Shown here in pieces: positions 41,259-51,076 of a stretch of 64,000 nt of DNA (its first letter is position 1; every line of letters starts with the position of its first letter). The position numbers were made by a program, and so were the translations under genes. The notes under the pieces were generated by a model. That model made no database searches. It saw only the letters and a program-made list of their open reading frames with translations, and had not been told where the DNA came from. Source of the DNA: Sulfuritalea sp. (GTDB lineage Bacteria > Pseudomonadota > Gammaproteobacteria > Burkholderiales > Rhodocyclaceae); contig JAUXUK010000060.1 in NCBI GenBank assembly GCA_030680805.1, positions 1 to 64,000 of the forward strand. The letters are read 5' to 3'.

Positions 41259-44054
41259 ATGAATTGGATTCGCGGATTCGGTCTGGGCAGTCGCGTCGCG
41301 CGGCGGTTGTTCGTCCTCTTCCTGCTGGCTTCGTTGATTCCCGTGGGCGGATTGGCCTATTTCGCGTACACCGAGGTCAGTCACCTGTTGACCGAACTCA
41401 ACTACCGCCGCCTGCAGCAGGATGCCAAGGCATCCGGCATGGGCCTCATCCAGCGCCTGAATTGGCGCGAGCAGGCCCTCAAGCGTCTGGCCGAGCGATT
41501 GACCGGCCGGGAGGGTTCCGGCGGGTGGATGGAGATTCCGTCGCAGATCGAAGGCATTCAGCATCTGGAAATCGTGGGACAGGAGGTGCTCGGCGAACTC
41601 GGGCCGACTCAGAGCGAGCATCTGCGCAGGTCGGGTGTCGTGTTGCGCCTGACGCAAGGGCTGGAGCCCTTCATGCTGGTCGCCATACCGGGCTCGTCCA
41701 GGCTGATACGGGCGCGACTGGAGCCAGCTTCGTTGTGGCGCGACGAGGAAGCGGCTGATCGCTACTGCATTTTGACCGCGGGCGGAGCGTCCCTCTACTG
41801 CACGGCAGATCTGGCCGCACCGTCCGGGCAATGGCTGGCCAGTCTTGCCGGGCAGAATTCCGGTGTGTTTCCCTGGCAGGTGGGGGGCGAGGATCATATC
41901 GCCGCATACTGGCGCGCGGGTTTGCAGGCAAACTATGCCAATGACGGCTTCATTGTGGTGGTGAGCGAGGCCAAAAAGGATGTGCTGGCTATTCTGACGC
42001 GCTTCCGGCAGACGCTGCCGGCCATCATGGTCCTTGCCTTGGCTCTGGCGGCGTGGTTCTCCATCGCCCAGATCCGCCGCCAGATGCGCCCCCTGGAGCG
42101 TCTCGAGGCCGGTACGCGGCGCTTGGCGCAGGGCGATTTCGGCGGCCGGGTGGAGGTGAAAGGCAACGACGAGTTCGCCAGCCTGGCGGAGTCCTTCAAT
42201 CACATGGCGGAGAGTCTCAACCACAAGTTCCACCTGCTGCGGGCCCTCGGCGAACTCGATCGCGCCATACTCGCCGTATCCGAGATGGATCGCGTCGCTG
42301 CAATGCTGCTCGCGCATGTCCCGCTGGCTGTGCCCTGCGACGGCGCCGGCATATTGCGCCGCGATCCGAAGGGCGGGAACCGCTTGTTAACCATGGACAC
42401 TGAAGCGCCGACTTTGGAGACCGTCGAGCGGATCTGCCCGGAAGGTTCCGCAATGGCGGACTGGAGCGATGACCGACCCTGGTTCGCGCTGGATCTCGCG
42501 CTGCCCGGTAATGACTGCCTGCGGCACTTTGCCGACAAGGGGGCGACGGTCGCGCTGGCTTTCCCCGTGCGTGCCAGAGAGCACATCGAAAGCGCGTTGA
42601 TTCTGGCCTACCGGCAACTGCCACAGGATGCGGGAGACATGGTTCAGGCAGGGCGAAGCCTGGCGGACAGGCTTGCGGCGGCGGAATCCAGCATCGCCTG
42701 GGAGGGCAAGCTCTATCGCCAGGCGCACTATGATGCGCTGACCGACCTTCCAAATCGCGTCATGTTGCGCGACCGGATGGAGCAGGCACTGTTGCGCGCC
42801 GACCGCGAAGGCCTGTCGGTTGCCGCAATGCTGGTGGATCTGGATGACTTCAAGCAGGTCAACGACAGCCTCGGGCACAACGCAGGCGACCGGCTGCTGG
42901 TATTGATCGCAGAGCGTCTGACCAGCCAGGCGCGTGGCACCGACACGGTGGCGCGGCTGGCCGGCGATGAATTTGTGGTATTGATCACCGACCTGAAAAA
43001 GGACAGTGCGATTTCGGTTGTCGACCGCATCGCCAGCAAGATCAGCGCGGAACTGGCCCGCCCGGTGGACCTGTCCAGCCGTCGCGTAAGCGCGCCTGCA
43101 AGCATCGGCATCGCCCTGTATCCGGAAAACGCCGCAGGGGGCGAGGACCTGCTGATAGCCGCCGATGCGGCAATGTACGAATCGAAGCGGAACCGGCGCG
43201 GCGGCTACCGGTTCTATTCCGCCAGCATGAATGCGGCGGTGCGCCAGCATTTCGATCTCGCCCAGGAGCTGCGCGAAGCGATGGACCGGAAGGAGTTTTT
43301 TCTGGTCTATCAGCCGAAGGTCGAGGCAGCCACCGGGCGCGTTGTCGGCGCCGAGGCGCTGGTGCGATGGGCATCGCCGAAGCGCGGGTTGGTTCCACCG
43401 ATGCAATTCATCCACGTGATTGACGAAATCGGCCTGCAAGGACGTTTGGGCGAGTGGGTCCTCGACACCGCCTGCGCGCAGGTGGTCGCCTGGGACAGGA
43501 TGGGTTATCAGTCTCTCTCCATTTCGGTCAATGTTTCACCGGCGCAGTTCCACAACGGAGAAATCATGGTGCACGTGCGGGAAGCGCTTCTGCGACACGG
43601 GCTTGATTCCCGGCATCTCGAGCTGGAGGTTCTGGAGTCGATGGCGGTCCACGATTTTGCGGGCACCAACTCGATCCTGGCCGAATTGCGGGAGATGGGC
43701 GTCGGCATCGCCCTGGACGATTTCGGGACAGGCTATTCCTCGCTCGTCTATCTGACGCAATTGCCCGCCAATGTGCTGAAAATAGATCGCGGTTTCATCA
43801 TCGCCCTGCTTTCAGGAAGGCGGCAGCAAGCGATCGTCGAGGGCATCATCTCGCTGGCGAAGGCCCTGGACTATGTCGTGGTTGCGGAGGGCGTGGAAGA
43901 GCAGGCGCAGGTGACGATGCTCGCGGCCATGGGCTGCGATTTGTTCCAGGGCTACCTGTTCAGCCGGCCATTGAGCGCCAAGGATTTTGTCGCGTTTCTC
44001 GATGGGGCGGCGGCACATACGGCGATCGCGGAACTTTCTCGCCCGCAGTCGTAG
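41259..44054 (+). CDS. Membrane HAMP-GGDEF-EAL protein
   Basis: N-terminal TM/sensor region, HAMP-like segment, RLAGDEFVVLI (AGDEF), GAEALVRWASP; start 41244 also possible. Confidence 0.9.
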   Translation: MNWIRGFGLGSRVARRLFVLFLLASLIPVGGLAYFAYTEVSHLLTELNYRRLQQDAKASGMGLIQRLNWREQALKRLAERLTGREGSGGWMEIPSQIEGIQHLEIVGQEVLGELGPTQSEHLRRSGVVLRLTQGLEPFMLVAIPGSSRLIRARLEPASLWRDEEAADRYCILTAGGASLYCTADLAAPSGQWLASLAGQNSGVFPWQVGGEDHIAAYWRAGLQANYANDGFIVVVSEAKKDVLAILTRFRQTLPAIMVLALALAAWFSIAQIRRQMRPLERLEAGTRRLAQGDFGGRVEVKGNDEFASLAESFNHMAESLNHKFHLLRALGELDRAILAVSEMDRVAAMLLAHVPLAVPCDGAGILRRDPKGGNRLLTMDTEAPTLETVERICPEGSAMADWSDDRPWFALDLALPGNDCLRHFADKGATVALAFPVRAREHIESALILAYRQLPQDAGDMVQAGRSLADRLAAAESSIAWEGKLYRQAHYDALTDLPNRVMLRDRMEQALLRADREGLSVAAMLVDLDDFKQVNDSLGHNAGDRLLVLIAERLTSQARGTDTVARLAGDEFVVLITDLKKDSAISVVDRIASKISAELARPVDLSSRRVSAPASIGIALYPENAAGGEDLLIAADAAMYESKRNRRGGYRFYSASMNAAVRQHFDLAQELREAMDRKEFFLVYQPKVEAATGRVVGAEALVRWASPKRGLVPPMQFIHVIDEIGLQGRLGEWVLDTACAQVVAWDRMGYQSLSISVNVSPAQFHNGEIMVHVREALLRHGLDSRHLELEVLESMAVHDFAGTNSILAELREMGVGIALDDFGTGYSSLVYLTQLPANVLKIDRGFIIALLSGRRQQAIVEGIISLAKALDYVVVAEGVEEQAQVTMLAAMGCDLFQGYLFSRPLSAKDFVAFLDGAAAHTAIAELSRPQS

Positions 44055-44096
44055 CACCCGACCGGGGCCGACCGGCGGTCGACGGCGCAAAGGGCG

Positions 44097-44846
44097 TCAG
44101 GCGCGACCGCACACGCTGCAGCCCGGATCCTTCGGCACGCGAATCTCGCGCCATTCCATGCCGAGACCATCGAGCAGCAGCAGTCGACCGGCAAGGCTGG
44201 CGCCGCAGCCAATCACCAGTTTCAGGGCTTCGGCCGCCTGCACCGTGCCGATAATCCCGGTGATCGGGGCGAAAACGCCCATCACCGCGCAGCGCACTTC
44301 CTCGACATCCTGACCTTCGGGAAACAGGCAGTGGTAGCAGGGCGCGTTCGGCTGGCGTGAATCGAACACGGCCACCTGCCCGTCGAAGCGGATCGCCGCA
44401 CCCGACACCAGGGGCTTGCCGAGTTTGACGCAGGCGCGATTGACGGCATGGCGCGTGGCAAAGTTGTCGCAGCAGTCGAGGACGATGTCGGCCAGCGCGA
44501 CTTCCTCTTCCAGCCGCTGGCCGGAAAGTCGTTCGGTCAGCGCGATGACATGGCATTCGGGGTTCAATTCGCCCAGCGTGCGCTGGCCGGATTCGCTCTT
44601 GGCCATGCCGACGGCGTCGGTGCGATGCAGGATCTGGCGTTGCAGGTTGGTCAGGTCGACCGTGTCGCCGTCGGCCAGCACCAGCGTGCCGATGCCGGCC
44701 GAGGCCAGGTAGTAGGCGGCGGGGGAACCCAGGCCGCCGGCGCCGATGACCAGCGCGCGCGCATTGACGATGTTGTCCTGGCCTTCGATGCCGATCTGCG
44801 GCAGCAGGATGTGGCGGCTGTAGCGCAGCAGTTGGTCGTCAGTCAC
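44097..44846 (-). CDS. moeB: Molybdopterin-synthase adenylyltransferase / ThiF-HesA family
   Basis: RYSRHILLPQIGIEGQDNIVNARALVIGAGGLGSPAAYYLASAG. Confidence 0.88.
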   Translation of the reverse strand: MTDDQLLRYSRHILLPQIGIEGQDNIVNARALVIGAGGLGSPAAYYLASAGIGTLVLADGDTVDLTNLQRQILHRTDAVGMAKSESGQRTLGELNPECHVIALTERLSGQRLEEEVALADIVLDCCDNFATRHAVNRACVKLGKPLVSGAAIRFDGQVAVFDSRQPNAPCYHCLFPEGQDVEEVRCAVMGVFAPITGIIGTVQAAEALKLVIGCGASLAGRLLLLDGLGMEWREIRVPKDPGCSVCGRA

Positions 44847-44854
44847 TGCCGCGG

Positions 44855-45337
44855 CTACCGTTCCTGGCGCAGCTCCGGCGGGGTTTCGTCGTGGTCGCCG
44901 TGCGGGTGATGTTCCCAGGCCTTGGAATAGACCTCATGCGATTTCTTGATCAGGCGTTCGGGAACGCGCATGTTGCGCATCTGGGTTTCCTCGCAGAAAT
45001 ACACGACGGCGCGCATCACCTTGCTGTACACGCTGCCGTCGAGATGAAAACCCTGCCTCACCAGCGCAGACTCGAGTCCTTCCAGCGAGTAGTCGCTGAT
45101 CTCGTACCAGATCGACAGGCTGTAGGGCGCAAGTCCGGTATCGATTTCCATGCCCTCGAGTCCGGCGAGGAGTTTGCGGGCTTCCTCGACATGCTCCGGG
45201 TGACGATGGTCGAAGCGCAATTCGCGATGCTTGCGCGTACCGGGTTGCGGGACGAAGGCCGCCGGACGCACGCGGTGCTTGCCGTCGCGCTTTTCATCGC
45301 GCAGCTCGCGTGCCTTCTCCGGAGTCATCTTGGTCAT
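44855..45337 (-). CDS. Conserved hypothetical protein
   Basis: 160-aa ORF with good coding character, same strand as moeB/ctpA. Confidence 0.65.
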   Translation of the reverse strand: MTKMTPEKARELRDEKRDGKHRVRPAAFVPQPGTRKHRELRFDHRHPEHVEEARKLLAGLEGMEIDTGLAPYSLSIWYEISDYSLEGLESALVRQGFHLDGSVYSKVMRAVVYFCEETQMRNMRVPERLIKKSHEVYSKAWEHHPHGDHDETPPELRQER

Positions 45338-45389
45338 TGTGCGTGACTCGCCATCAAAGCTTGTGAAGAAATCGTAGCGAGCGGGCCGC

Positions 45390-45450
45390 AGCGGGGTGCG
45401 GCCGGAGCGCAGCTACCGGAATGTACGTGTCTGTACATGAGGATAGCGAG
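45390..45450. repeat. Intergenic element with ATGTAC/GTACAT dyad
   Basis: ATGTACGTGTCTGTACAT in the ctpA downstream gap. Confidence 0.4.
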
Positions 45451-45499
45451 CACCGCCCAATCCCCGATCCGGCACGCGCAGTAGATTTATTCATAAGCG

Positions 45500-46906
45500 T
45501 TAACGTTTGATGATCTGCCAGACCTTGAGCAGATTAACCGCCTGTCCCAACTGGTAGTCTTTGGGCGAGGCGAACTCAAGTGGCGCGCGCGGCGCTTCCT
45601 CCGCTTCGTCGGTCTTGCCCTTCTTGCCATTCTTGGTCTGCGGCTTGGGCGGCGCGGGCTCTGCAGGTTTGTCCTTGTCGCCGCCGAGATGGCGTTCCAG
45701 GTCGGCCTCGCGCACGCGCTCGCGTGATTCCCCGTTGGCTGTTTCCTCGACGATGACGTCGGGCGTGATGCCCTTGGCCTGGATCGAACGTCCCGACGGG
45801 GTGAAGTAGCGCGCCGTGGTGAGCTTGATCGCCGCGTTGTTGGACAGCGGCAGGACGGTTTGCACCGAGCCCTTGCCGAAAGTCTGGGTGCCCATGATCA
45901 CGGCACGTTTGTGATCCTGCAGCGCGCCGGCGACGATTTCCGAAGCGGAGGCCGAGCCGCCATTGACCAGCACCACGATCGGCGTGGTCTTGGCGAAGGC
46001 AGGCAGGTTCTTCATGAAGTCATCCTTGTAGCCGCGCTGATAGTCTTCGGGGCTTGCCGTGTAGCGGCGCTTGGCGTCTTCGGTGCGGCCATCCGTCGAG
46101 GTGACCAGCGTCTTGGGCGGCAGGAAGGCGGCCGAAACCCCCACCGCGCCGTTGAGCAGGCCGCCGGGGTCGTTGCGCAAATCGAGCACCAGACCCTTGA
46201 TGCCATCGCCCTTGGCGTCCTTGTCTGCCTTCGCCAGCTTTTCAAGGTGCTTCACCACGTCCGGGGCGGTTTCCTCCTGGAACTGGGTGACCCGCAAATA
46301 GCCGTAGCCGCCTTCGAGCAACTTGGACTTGACGCTGGTAACCTTGATTTTCTCCCGCGTCAGCGTGACTTCGAAGGGCTTGGTTTCGCCCTTGCGCACG
46401 ATGGTCAGGCGGATCTGTGTCTTCGGTTTGCCGCGCATCTTTTTCACGGCGTCGTTCAGCGTGAGGCCCTTGACCGGGGTATCGTCCAGCTTGATGATCA
46501 GATCGCCCGGCTTCAGGCCGGCCCTTTGCGCCGGGGTGTCGTCGATCGGCGCCACGACCTTGACGTAACCGTCCTCCATGCCGACTTCGATGCCGAGGCC
46601 GCCGAACTCGCCCTGCGTACTGACCTGCAGGTCCTTGAACGAATCGGCATCGAGATACGCGGAGTGCGGATCGAGATTGGCCAGCATGCCGCTGATGGCA
46701 TGGGTGATGAGTTTCTTGTCCTCGACCGGTTCGACGTAGCCCTGCTTGATGGCGTTGTAGACATCGGCGAAGCTGCGCAGCTCCTCGATCGGCAGGGCTG
46801 ACGTGGCCGCATCCTTGCCGGCGCTGGCGGAAAAGTTCAGGCTGACGAGGATTCCGGCGATCAGACCGGACGCTACCAGACCCACTTGTTGCAGCTTGCT
46901 GCTCAT
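45500..46906 (-). CDS. ctpA: S41 family C-terminal processing peptidase
   Basis: Signal/TM, PDZ, VLVNGGSASASEIVAGALQDHKRAVIMGTQTFGKGSVQTV. Confidence 0.95.
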   Translation of the reverse strand: MSSKLQQVGLVASGLIAGILVSLNFSASAGKDAATSALPIEELRSFADVYNAIKQGYVEPVEDKKLITHAISGMLANLDPHSAYLDADSFKDLQVSTQGEFGGLGIEVGMEDGYVKVVAPIDDTPAQRAGLKPGDLIIKLDDTPVKGLTLNDAVKKMRGKPKTQIRLTIVRKGETKPFEVTLTREKIKVTSVKSKLLEGGYGYLRVTQFQEETAPDVVKHLEKLAKADKDAKGDGIKGLVLDLRNDPGGLLNGAVGVSAAFLPPKTLVTSTDGRTEDAKRRYTASPEDYQRGYKDDFMKNLPAFAKTTPIVVLVNGGSASASEIVAGALQDHKRAVIMGTQTFGKGSVQTVLPLSNNAAIKLTTARYFTPSGRSIQAKGITPDVIVEETANGESRERVREADLERHLGGDKDKPAEPAPPKPQTKNGKKGKTDEAEEAPRAPLEFASPKDYQLGQAVNLLKVWQIIKR

Positions 46907-47025
46907 AGGAACTCCGAAGGACTCAAAGGCAATTTGAACACCCCCACCCCCCATGCCCCGCCCGGGCGGGGGCTACTGGTTGGCTCGCTACGCTCGAAAA
47001 TCAAGGGCGACTCGTGTGAAGCATA

Positions 47026-48243
47026 CTAGCGATTGCTGGCCCATTTCAGGGGATCGAACGGTTGGCCCCGGTGCCTGAGTTCAAAGTATAAACCCGAGTC
47101 CGGGTTGCCGCCGCTGTTTCCCACCGTGGCGATGGATTCGCCACTTTTGACTGCGGCCCCCACGGCGGCCAGCAGGGACTCGTTGTTGCCATAGACGGAC
47201 AGGAAGTCGTCACCGTGATCGATGATCAACAGGTTGCCGAAGCCGCGCAGCCAGTCCGAGAACACCACGGCGCCTGGGGCCACGGCCTTGACCTCGGCGC
47301 CTTCGGCGGCGCGGATGAAGACGCCTTTCCAGCTCGCGCCGCCTTCCGCGCGCGGGCTGCCGAAGCGGCCGGCAATGGTGCCCTTGACCGGCAGGCGGAG
47401 CTGACCGCGCAAGGCCGCAAAGGCGCCGCCGACATTGCCCGGATCATGGCTTTTGATCTTCGGGCCTCTCGCGGTCGCCGTACCGCCAGCGCCGAGTTTT
47501 TGGGAAGGTTTCTTCGTTGCGGCGATGCGGGCCAGTCCTTCGATCAGTTTCGCCAGCCGCTGCTCGTCGCGCTTCAGGGTGGTGATTTCACGGCGCTGCG
47601 CCTTGAGGCGGTCGGCAATCGCGGCCAGGGTCGTCAAGCGCTGCTTCTTGCGGTCGAGCAGTTGGGCGCGGCTTTCCTGTTGCCGGCGTTCGATCTCGGC
47701 CAGTTGTTCCTGCCGTTCGCGGGCCGCCTCCGCAAGGCGCTTTTTCTCGGCGGCGACGGCGCGCAACTGCTGGATCAGGTCGGCCTTGGCACGCGAGAGT
47801 TGGGTCAGGAAATACTTGTCGCGCGCCGACTGGTTGGGGTCGCGGCCTGACAGCAGCAGCTTCAGGGCATCGGAATCGCCGCCGACAAACTGGCGATTGA
47901 GGAGGCGCGCCAGCTGGTTCTGCTGCGCACCGGTCTGGCGGTCCAGCCGCTGGCTCTGCACATCGAGATCGGCCAGATCGGCTTTCAGGTTGGCGCGTTC
48001 GCCGCCCAGTTCATGCAATTGCCGGTTGACGTTGGAGATCGCCGATTCGGTTTCGCGCAACTGGTCGGCGGCGTAGGTTTTGGATTCCTCGGCCGCCGCC
48101 ATGTCGCGGCGCAGGGCCTCGATGCGGCCTTTCAGGTCCTGCAGTTCGCCCTTCTTCGAGTCGACGCTGGCGGCGAATGCCGTCGCAGCGAAGAGAGCAG
48201 CAAAACATAGAGCATTGACGCAAATTTTGCGTCCGGGAATCAC
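47026..48243 (-). CDS. envC: Murein hydrolase activator EnvC (M23 domain)
   Basis: Coiled coil plus LytM-like [35 protein letters not shown]; before ctpA. Confidence 0.92.
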   Translation of the reverse strand: MIPGRKICVNALCFAALFAATAFAASVDSKKGELQDLKGRIEALRRDMAAAEESKTYAADQLRETESAISNVNRQLHELGGERANLKADLADLDVQSQRLDRQTGAQQNQLARLLNRQFVGGDSDALKLLLSGRDPNQSARDKYFLTQLSRAKADLIQQLRAVAAEKKRLAEAARERQEQLAEIERRQQESRAQLLDRKKQRLTTLAAIADRLKAQRREITTLKRDEQRLAKLIEGLARIAATKKPSQKLGAGGTATARGPKIKSHDPGNVGGAFAALRGQLRLPVKGTIAGRFGSPRAEGGASWKGVFIRAAEGAEVKAVAPGAVVFSDWLRGFGNLLIIDHGDDFLSVYGNNESLLAAVGAAVKSGESIATVGNSGGNPDSGLYFELRHRGQPFDPLKWASNR

Positions 48244-48989
48244 GCCTTTGCTTTGCCCTGATTCGCCACTGCCTGCATGGCCGCCTTGATGGCGTCTGCA
48301 TCGCCCAGGTAGTAATTGCGGATCGGTTTCAGGTCGGCATCCAGTTCGTACACCAAGGGCTGCGCGGTGGGGATGTTGAGGCCGACGATGTCGGCGTCCG
48401 ATACCTTGTCGAGGTACTTGATCAGCGCGCGCAGGCTGTTGCCATGCGCGGCAATGACCACCTTCTTGCCCGACTTCACCATCGGCGCGATGGTTTCATG
48501 CCAATACGGCAAAAAACGCTCCACGGTGTCCTTGAGGCATTCGGTGCGCGGGAACTGGTCGGGCGGAAGGTCGGCGTAACGTGGGTTGCCGGTCTCCAGG
48601 CGCGGATCGTCCTCGGCCAGCGGCGGCGGCGGCGTGTCGTAGGCGCGGCGCCAGACCAGCACCTGCTCGTCACCGTACTTGGCCGCGGTTTCGGCCTTGT
48701 TGAGTCCCTGCAGTGCGCCGTAGTGGCGTTCGTTGAGGCGCCAGGAGTGCTGTACCGGAATCCACATGCGGTCCATTTCCTCGAGCACCGTCCACAGCGT
48801 CTTGATCGCGCGGCGCAGCACCGAGGTGTAGGCGATGTCGAAGGCATAGCCTTCCTTTTTCAGCAACTGGCCCGCGGCGACCGCCTCGGCCATGCCTTTT
48901 TCGGTGAGGCCGACGTCGGTCCAGCCGGTGAAACGGTTTTCCTGGTTCCAGGTGGATTCGCCGTGGCGAAGCAGAACGATCTTGTACAT
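48240..48989 (-). CDS. gpmA: 2,3-bisphosphoglycerate-dependent phosphoglycerate mutase
   Basis: [32 protein letters not shown]. Confidence 0.97.
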   Translation of the reverse strand: MYKIVLLRHGESTWNQENRFTGWTDVGLTEKGMAEAVAAGQLLKKEGYAFDIAYTSVLRRAIKTLWTVLEEMDRMWIPVQHSWRLNERHYGALQGLNKAETAAKYGDEQVLVWRRAYDTPPPPLAEDDPRLETGNPRYADLPPDQFPRTECLKDTVERFLPYWHETIAPMVKSGKKVVIAAHGNSLRALIKYLDKVSDADIVGLNIPTAQPLVYELDADLKPIRNYYLGDADAIKAAMQAVANQGKAKA

Positions 48990-49020
48990 GGTGAAAGCCT
49001 TAACGCAGAGCAATAGCAGT

Positions 49021-49039
49021 ATTCTATAATATTCAGAAT
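49021..49039. promoter_or_regulatory. Candidate ArsR-family operator
   Basis: ATTCTATAATATTCAGAAT (ATTCT...AGAAT dyad) between divergent gpmA and arsR-like gene. Confidence 0.4.
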
Positions 49040-49079
49040 TGCCGCCACAACCGACACCACAACCTGGGACCCGCATGGC

Positions 49080-49397
49080 ATGCATACCGCAATCAACGAT
49101 CTGATAGGCAAGCAGGAGCATATTGAAACCGCGGCGCGGGCGCTGAAGGCGATTTCGCATCCCTTGCGCCTGAAAATTCTCTGTGTCGTGGGTGACCAGG
49201 AAACCTGCGTGCAGGACATTGTCGAAGCGGTGGGAACCTCCCAGAGCAATATCTCGCAGCACCTCGCGATTCTGCGCGACAAGGGCGTCCTGCAAACCCG
49301 CAAGGACGCCAACCGGGTTTTTTATCGCATCGCCGATCCGCGCACCCTCCAGCTCATCGCTTTGATGCGCGAGGTGTTCTGCGGCATCTCAGCCTAG
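49080..49397 (+). CDS. ArsR-family regulator, BigR/SqrR-like candidate persulfide sensor
   Basis: ArsR winged helix [23 protein letters not shown]; Cys35 and Cys101 spaced 66 residues. Confidence 0.85.
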   Translation: MHTAINDLIGKQEHIETAARALKAISHPLRLKILCVVGDQETCVQDIVEAVGTSQSNISQHLAILRDKGVLQTRKDANRVFYRIADPRTLQLIALMREVFCGISA

Positions 49398-49412
49398 AGG
49401 GAATAGACCACA

Positions 49413-49823
49413 ATGGAATTTCTGCAGGAGAACATTATTTGGGTGGCCTTGGCTTTCGTCAGCGGCGGCATGCTGGTGTGGCCGATGGTGGCTGGCGGTA
49501 CGGTGGCGCATCTGACGCCGGCGGAAGCCACGCTGATGATGAACCGGGAAGACGCACTGGTGCTGGATGTGCGTGAAACCGGCGAGTGGGGCTCCGGCCA
49601 CATCCACGGCGCGCGCCATATCACCCTGGGCCAGCTCGGCACTCGCATGTCCGAGATAGAGAAGTTCAAGGAGAAGCCGATCATCGTCGTCTGTGCCTCC
49701 GGCAACCGCTCCGCGTCTGCCTGCGGCCAACTCAAGAAGGGAGGCTTCGGAAAAGTGTATAGCCTCGGCGGCGGGATCTCGTCCTGGATCGGCGCCAATC
49801 TTCCCCTGACGACCAAGTCCTGA
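49413..49823 (+). CDS. Membrane-anchored rhodanese (YibN-like)
   Basis: N-terminal TM; ALVLDVRETGEWGSGHIHGARHI; active site CASGNRS. Confidence 0.93.
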   Translation: MEFLQENIIWVALAFVSGGMLVWPMVAGGTVAHLTPAEATLMMNREDALVLDVRETGEWGSGHIHGARHITLGQLGTRMSEIEKFKEKPIIVVCASGNRSASACGQLKKGGFGKVYSLGGGISSWIGANLPLTTKS

Positions 49824-49837
49824 GCACGGAGTTTCAA

Positions 49838-50095
49838 ATGTCCAAGGTTCTGATGTATTCGACAGCGGTGTGTCCCTTCTGTGTGCGCGCCGAACAGCTG
49901 CTGACGCGCAAGGGCGTGACGGATATCGAGAAGGTGCGCGTCGACCTCGAGCCCGCGCGGCGCGAAGAAATGATGCAGCGGACCGGCCGCCGCACGGTGC
50001 CGCAGATCTATATCGGCGAGACCCATGTCGGCGGTTGCGACGAGCTTTATGAACTGGAACACCAGGGCAAGCTCGATTCACTGCTGGCCGCGTAG
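49838..50095 (+). CDS. grxC: Glutaredoxin 3
   Basis: YSTAVCPFCVRAEQLL, RTVPQIYIGETHVGGCDEL. Confidence 0.95.
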   Translation: MSKVLMYSTAVCPFCVRAEQLLTRKGVTDIEKVRVDLEPARREEMMQRTGRRTVPQIYIGETHVGGCDELYELEHQGKLDSLLAA

Positions 50096-50130
50096 AATTA
50101 CTCTTTTTCCACCTTACCGATCAATTCATC

Positions 50131-50586
50131 ATGAGCGACGAGCAGCCGGTTTTCAGCATCGAAAAAATTTACGTCAAGGATCTCTCCATCGAGGTGCCCA
50201 ACGCACCCCAGATTTTTCTGGAGCGCGAGACGCCAAGCATCGAAGTGCAGATCCAGAGCGCGGCGAAGACCATTGGCGACGGCATGTATGAAGTGGCGCT
50301 GACGGTCACGGTGAATGCGAAGGAAGGCGAAAAGGCCTTCTTCCTGGTGGAGGTGGTGAAGGCCGGGATCTTCCAGATCCGCAACGTGCCGGAGCAGGAT
50401 CTGGAGCCGATTCTCGCCGTGGCCTGCCCGAACATCCTGTTCCCCTATGTCCGCGAAACGGTTTCCGACGCGATCAATCGCGCCGGTTTCCCGCCGGTGA
50501 TTCTTGCCCCGGTCAACTTCGAGTCGCTCTACCAGCAACGCCTGATGGAACAGCAGCAGGGCGAGAGCAAGATCCAATTGCAGTAA
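50131..50586 (+). CDS. secB: Protein-export chaperone SecB
   Basis: FSIEKIYVKDLSIEVPNAPQIFLERETPSIEVQ. Confidence 0.97.
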   Translation: MSDEQPVFSIEKIYVKDLSIEVPNAPQIFLERETPSIEVQIQSAAKTIGDGMYEVALTVTVNAKEGEKAFFLVEVVKAGIFQIRNVPEQDLEPILAVACPNILFPYVRETVSDAINRAGFPPVILAPVNFESLYQQRLMEQQQGESKIQLQ

Positions 50587-50593
50587 GTCGGCG

Positions 50594-51034
50594 ATGGCGA
50601 CACGGCGATTTCTTGCGGTAGTGACGGTGCTGGCTGCGACATCGCCGGCATTCGCGCTTGACTACCGCAGTGTCACCGAGGCGGCGCCTGCCTACGACGC
50701 GCCTTCGGCCAAGTCGAAACCCTTGTTCGTGGTGCTGGCCGGTACGCCGGTCGAAGTCGTCGTCAGCCTCGACGGCTGGTCCAAGGTGCGCGACGGCAAG
50801 GGGGATCTGACCTGGATCGAAAAGAAACATCTGTCGGACAGGCGCACGGTCATGGTGCGCGCCGACCGTACCCAGGTTCGTGCGGCGGCCGATGACAAAG
50901 CTGCGCTGACATTCGAGGCGGAGCGCGACGTGGTGCTGGAACTCCTCGAAGCCGCTCCCGGCGGCTGGGTGAAAGTGAAACACCGCGACGGCCAGACCGG
51001 TTTTCTCAAGGCGCCCCAAGTCTGGGGCCTGTAG
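50594..51034 (+). CDS. Periplasmic SH3-domain protein
   Basis: Signal peptide plus two SH3-like segments. Confidence 0.8.
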   Translation: MATRRFLAVVTVLAATSPAFALDYRSVTEAAPAYDAPSAKSKPLFVVLAGTPVEVVVSLDGWSKVRDGKGDLTWIEKKHLSDRRTVMVRADRTQVRAAADDKAALTFEAERDVVLELLEAAPGGWVKVKHRDGQTGFLKAPQVWGL

Positions 51035-51076
51035 GGCTCGCGACGGGCACGCCATGATCATGATGGAGCGTGCGCG

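Noticed and set aside
46925-47000. GC-rich palindrome GCCCCGCCCGGGCGGGGGC between envC and ctpA
   Set aside because: Could be a REP or weak terminator, but there is no T-tract and low complexity makes it uninformative.
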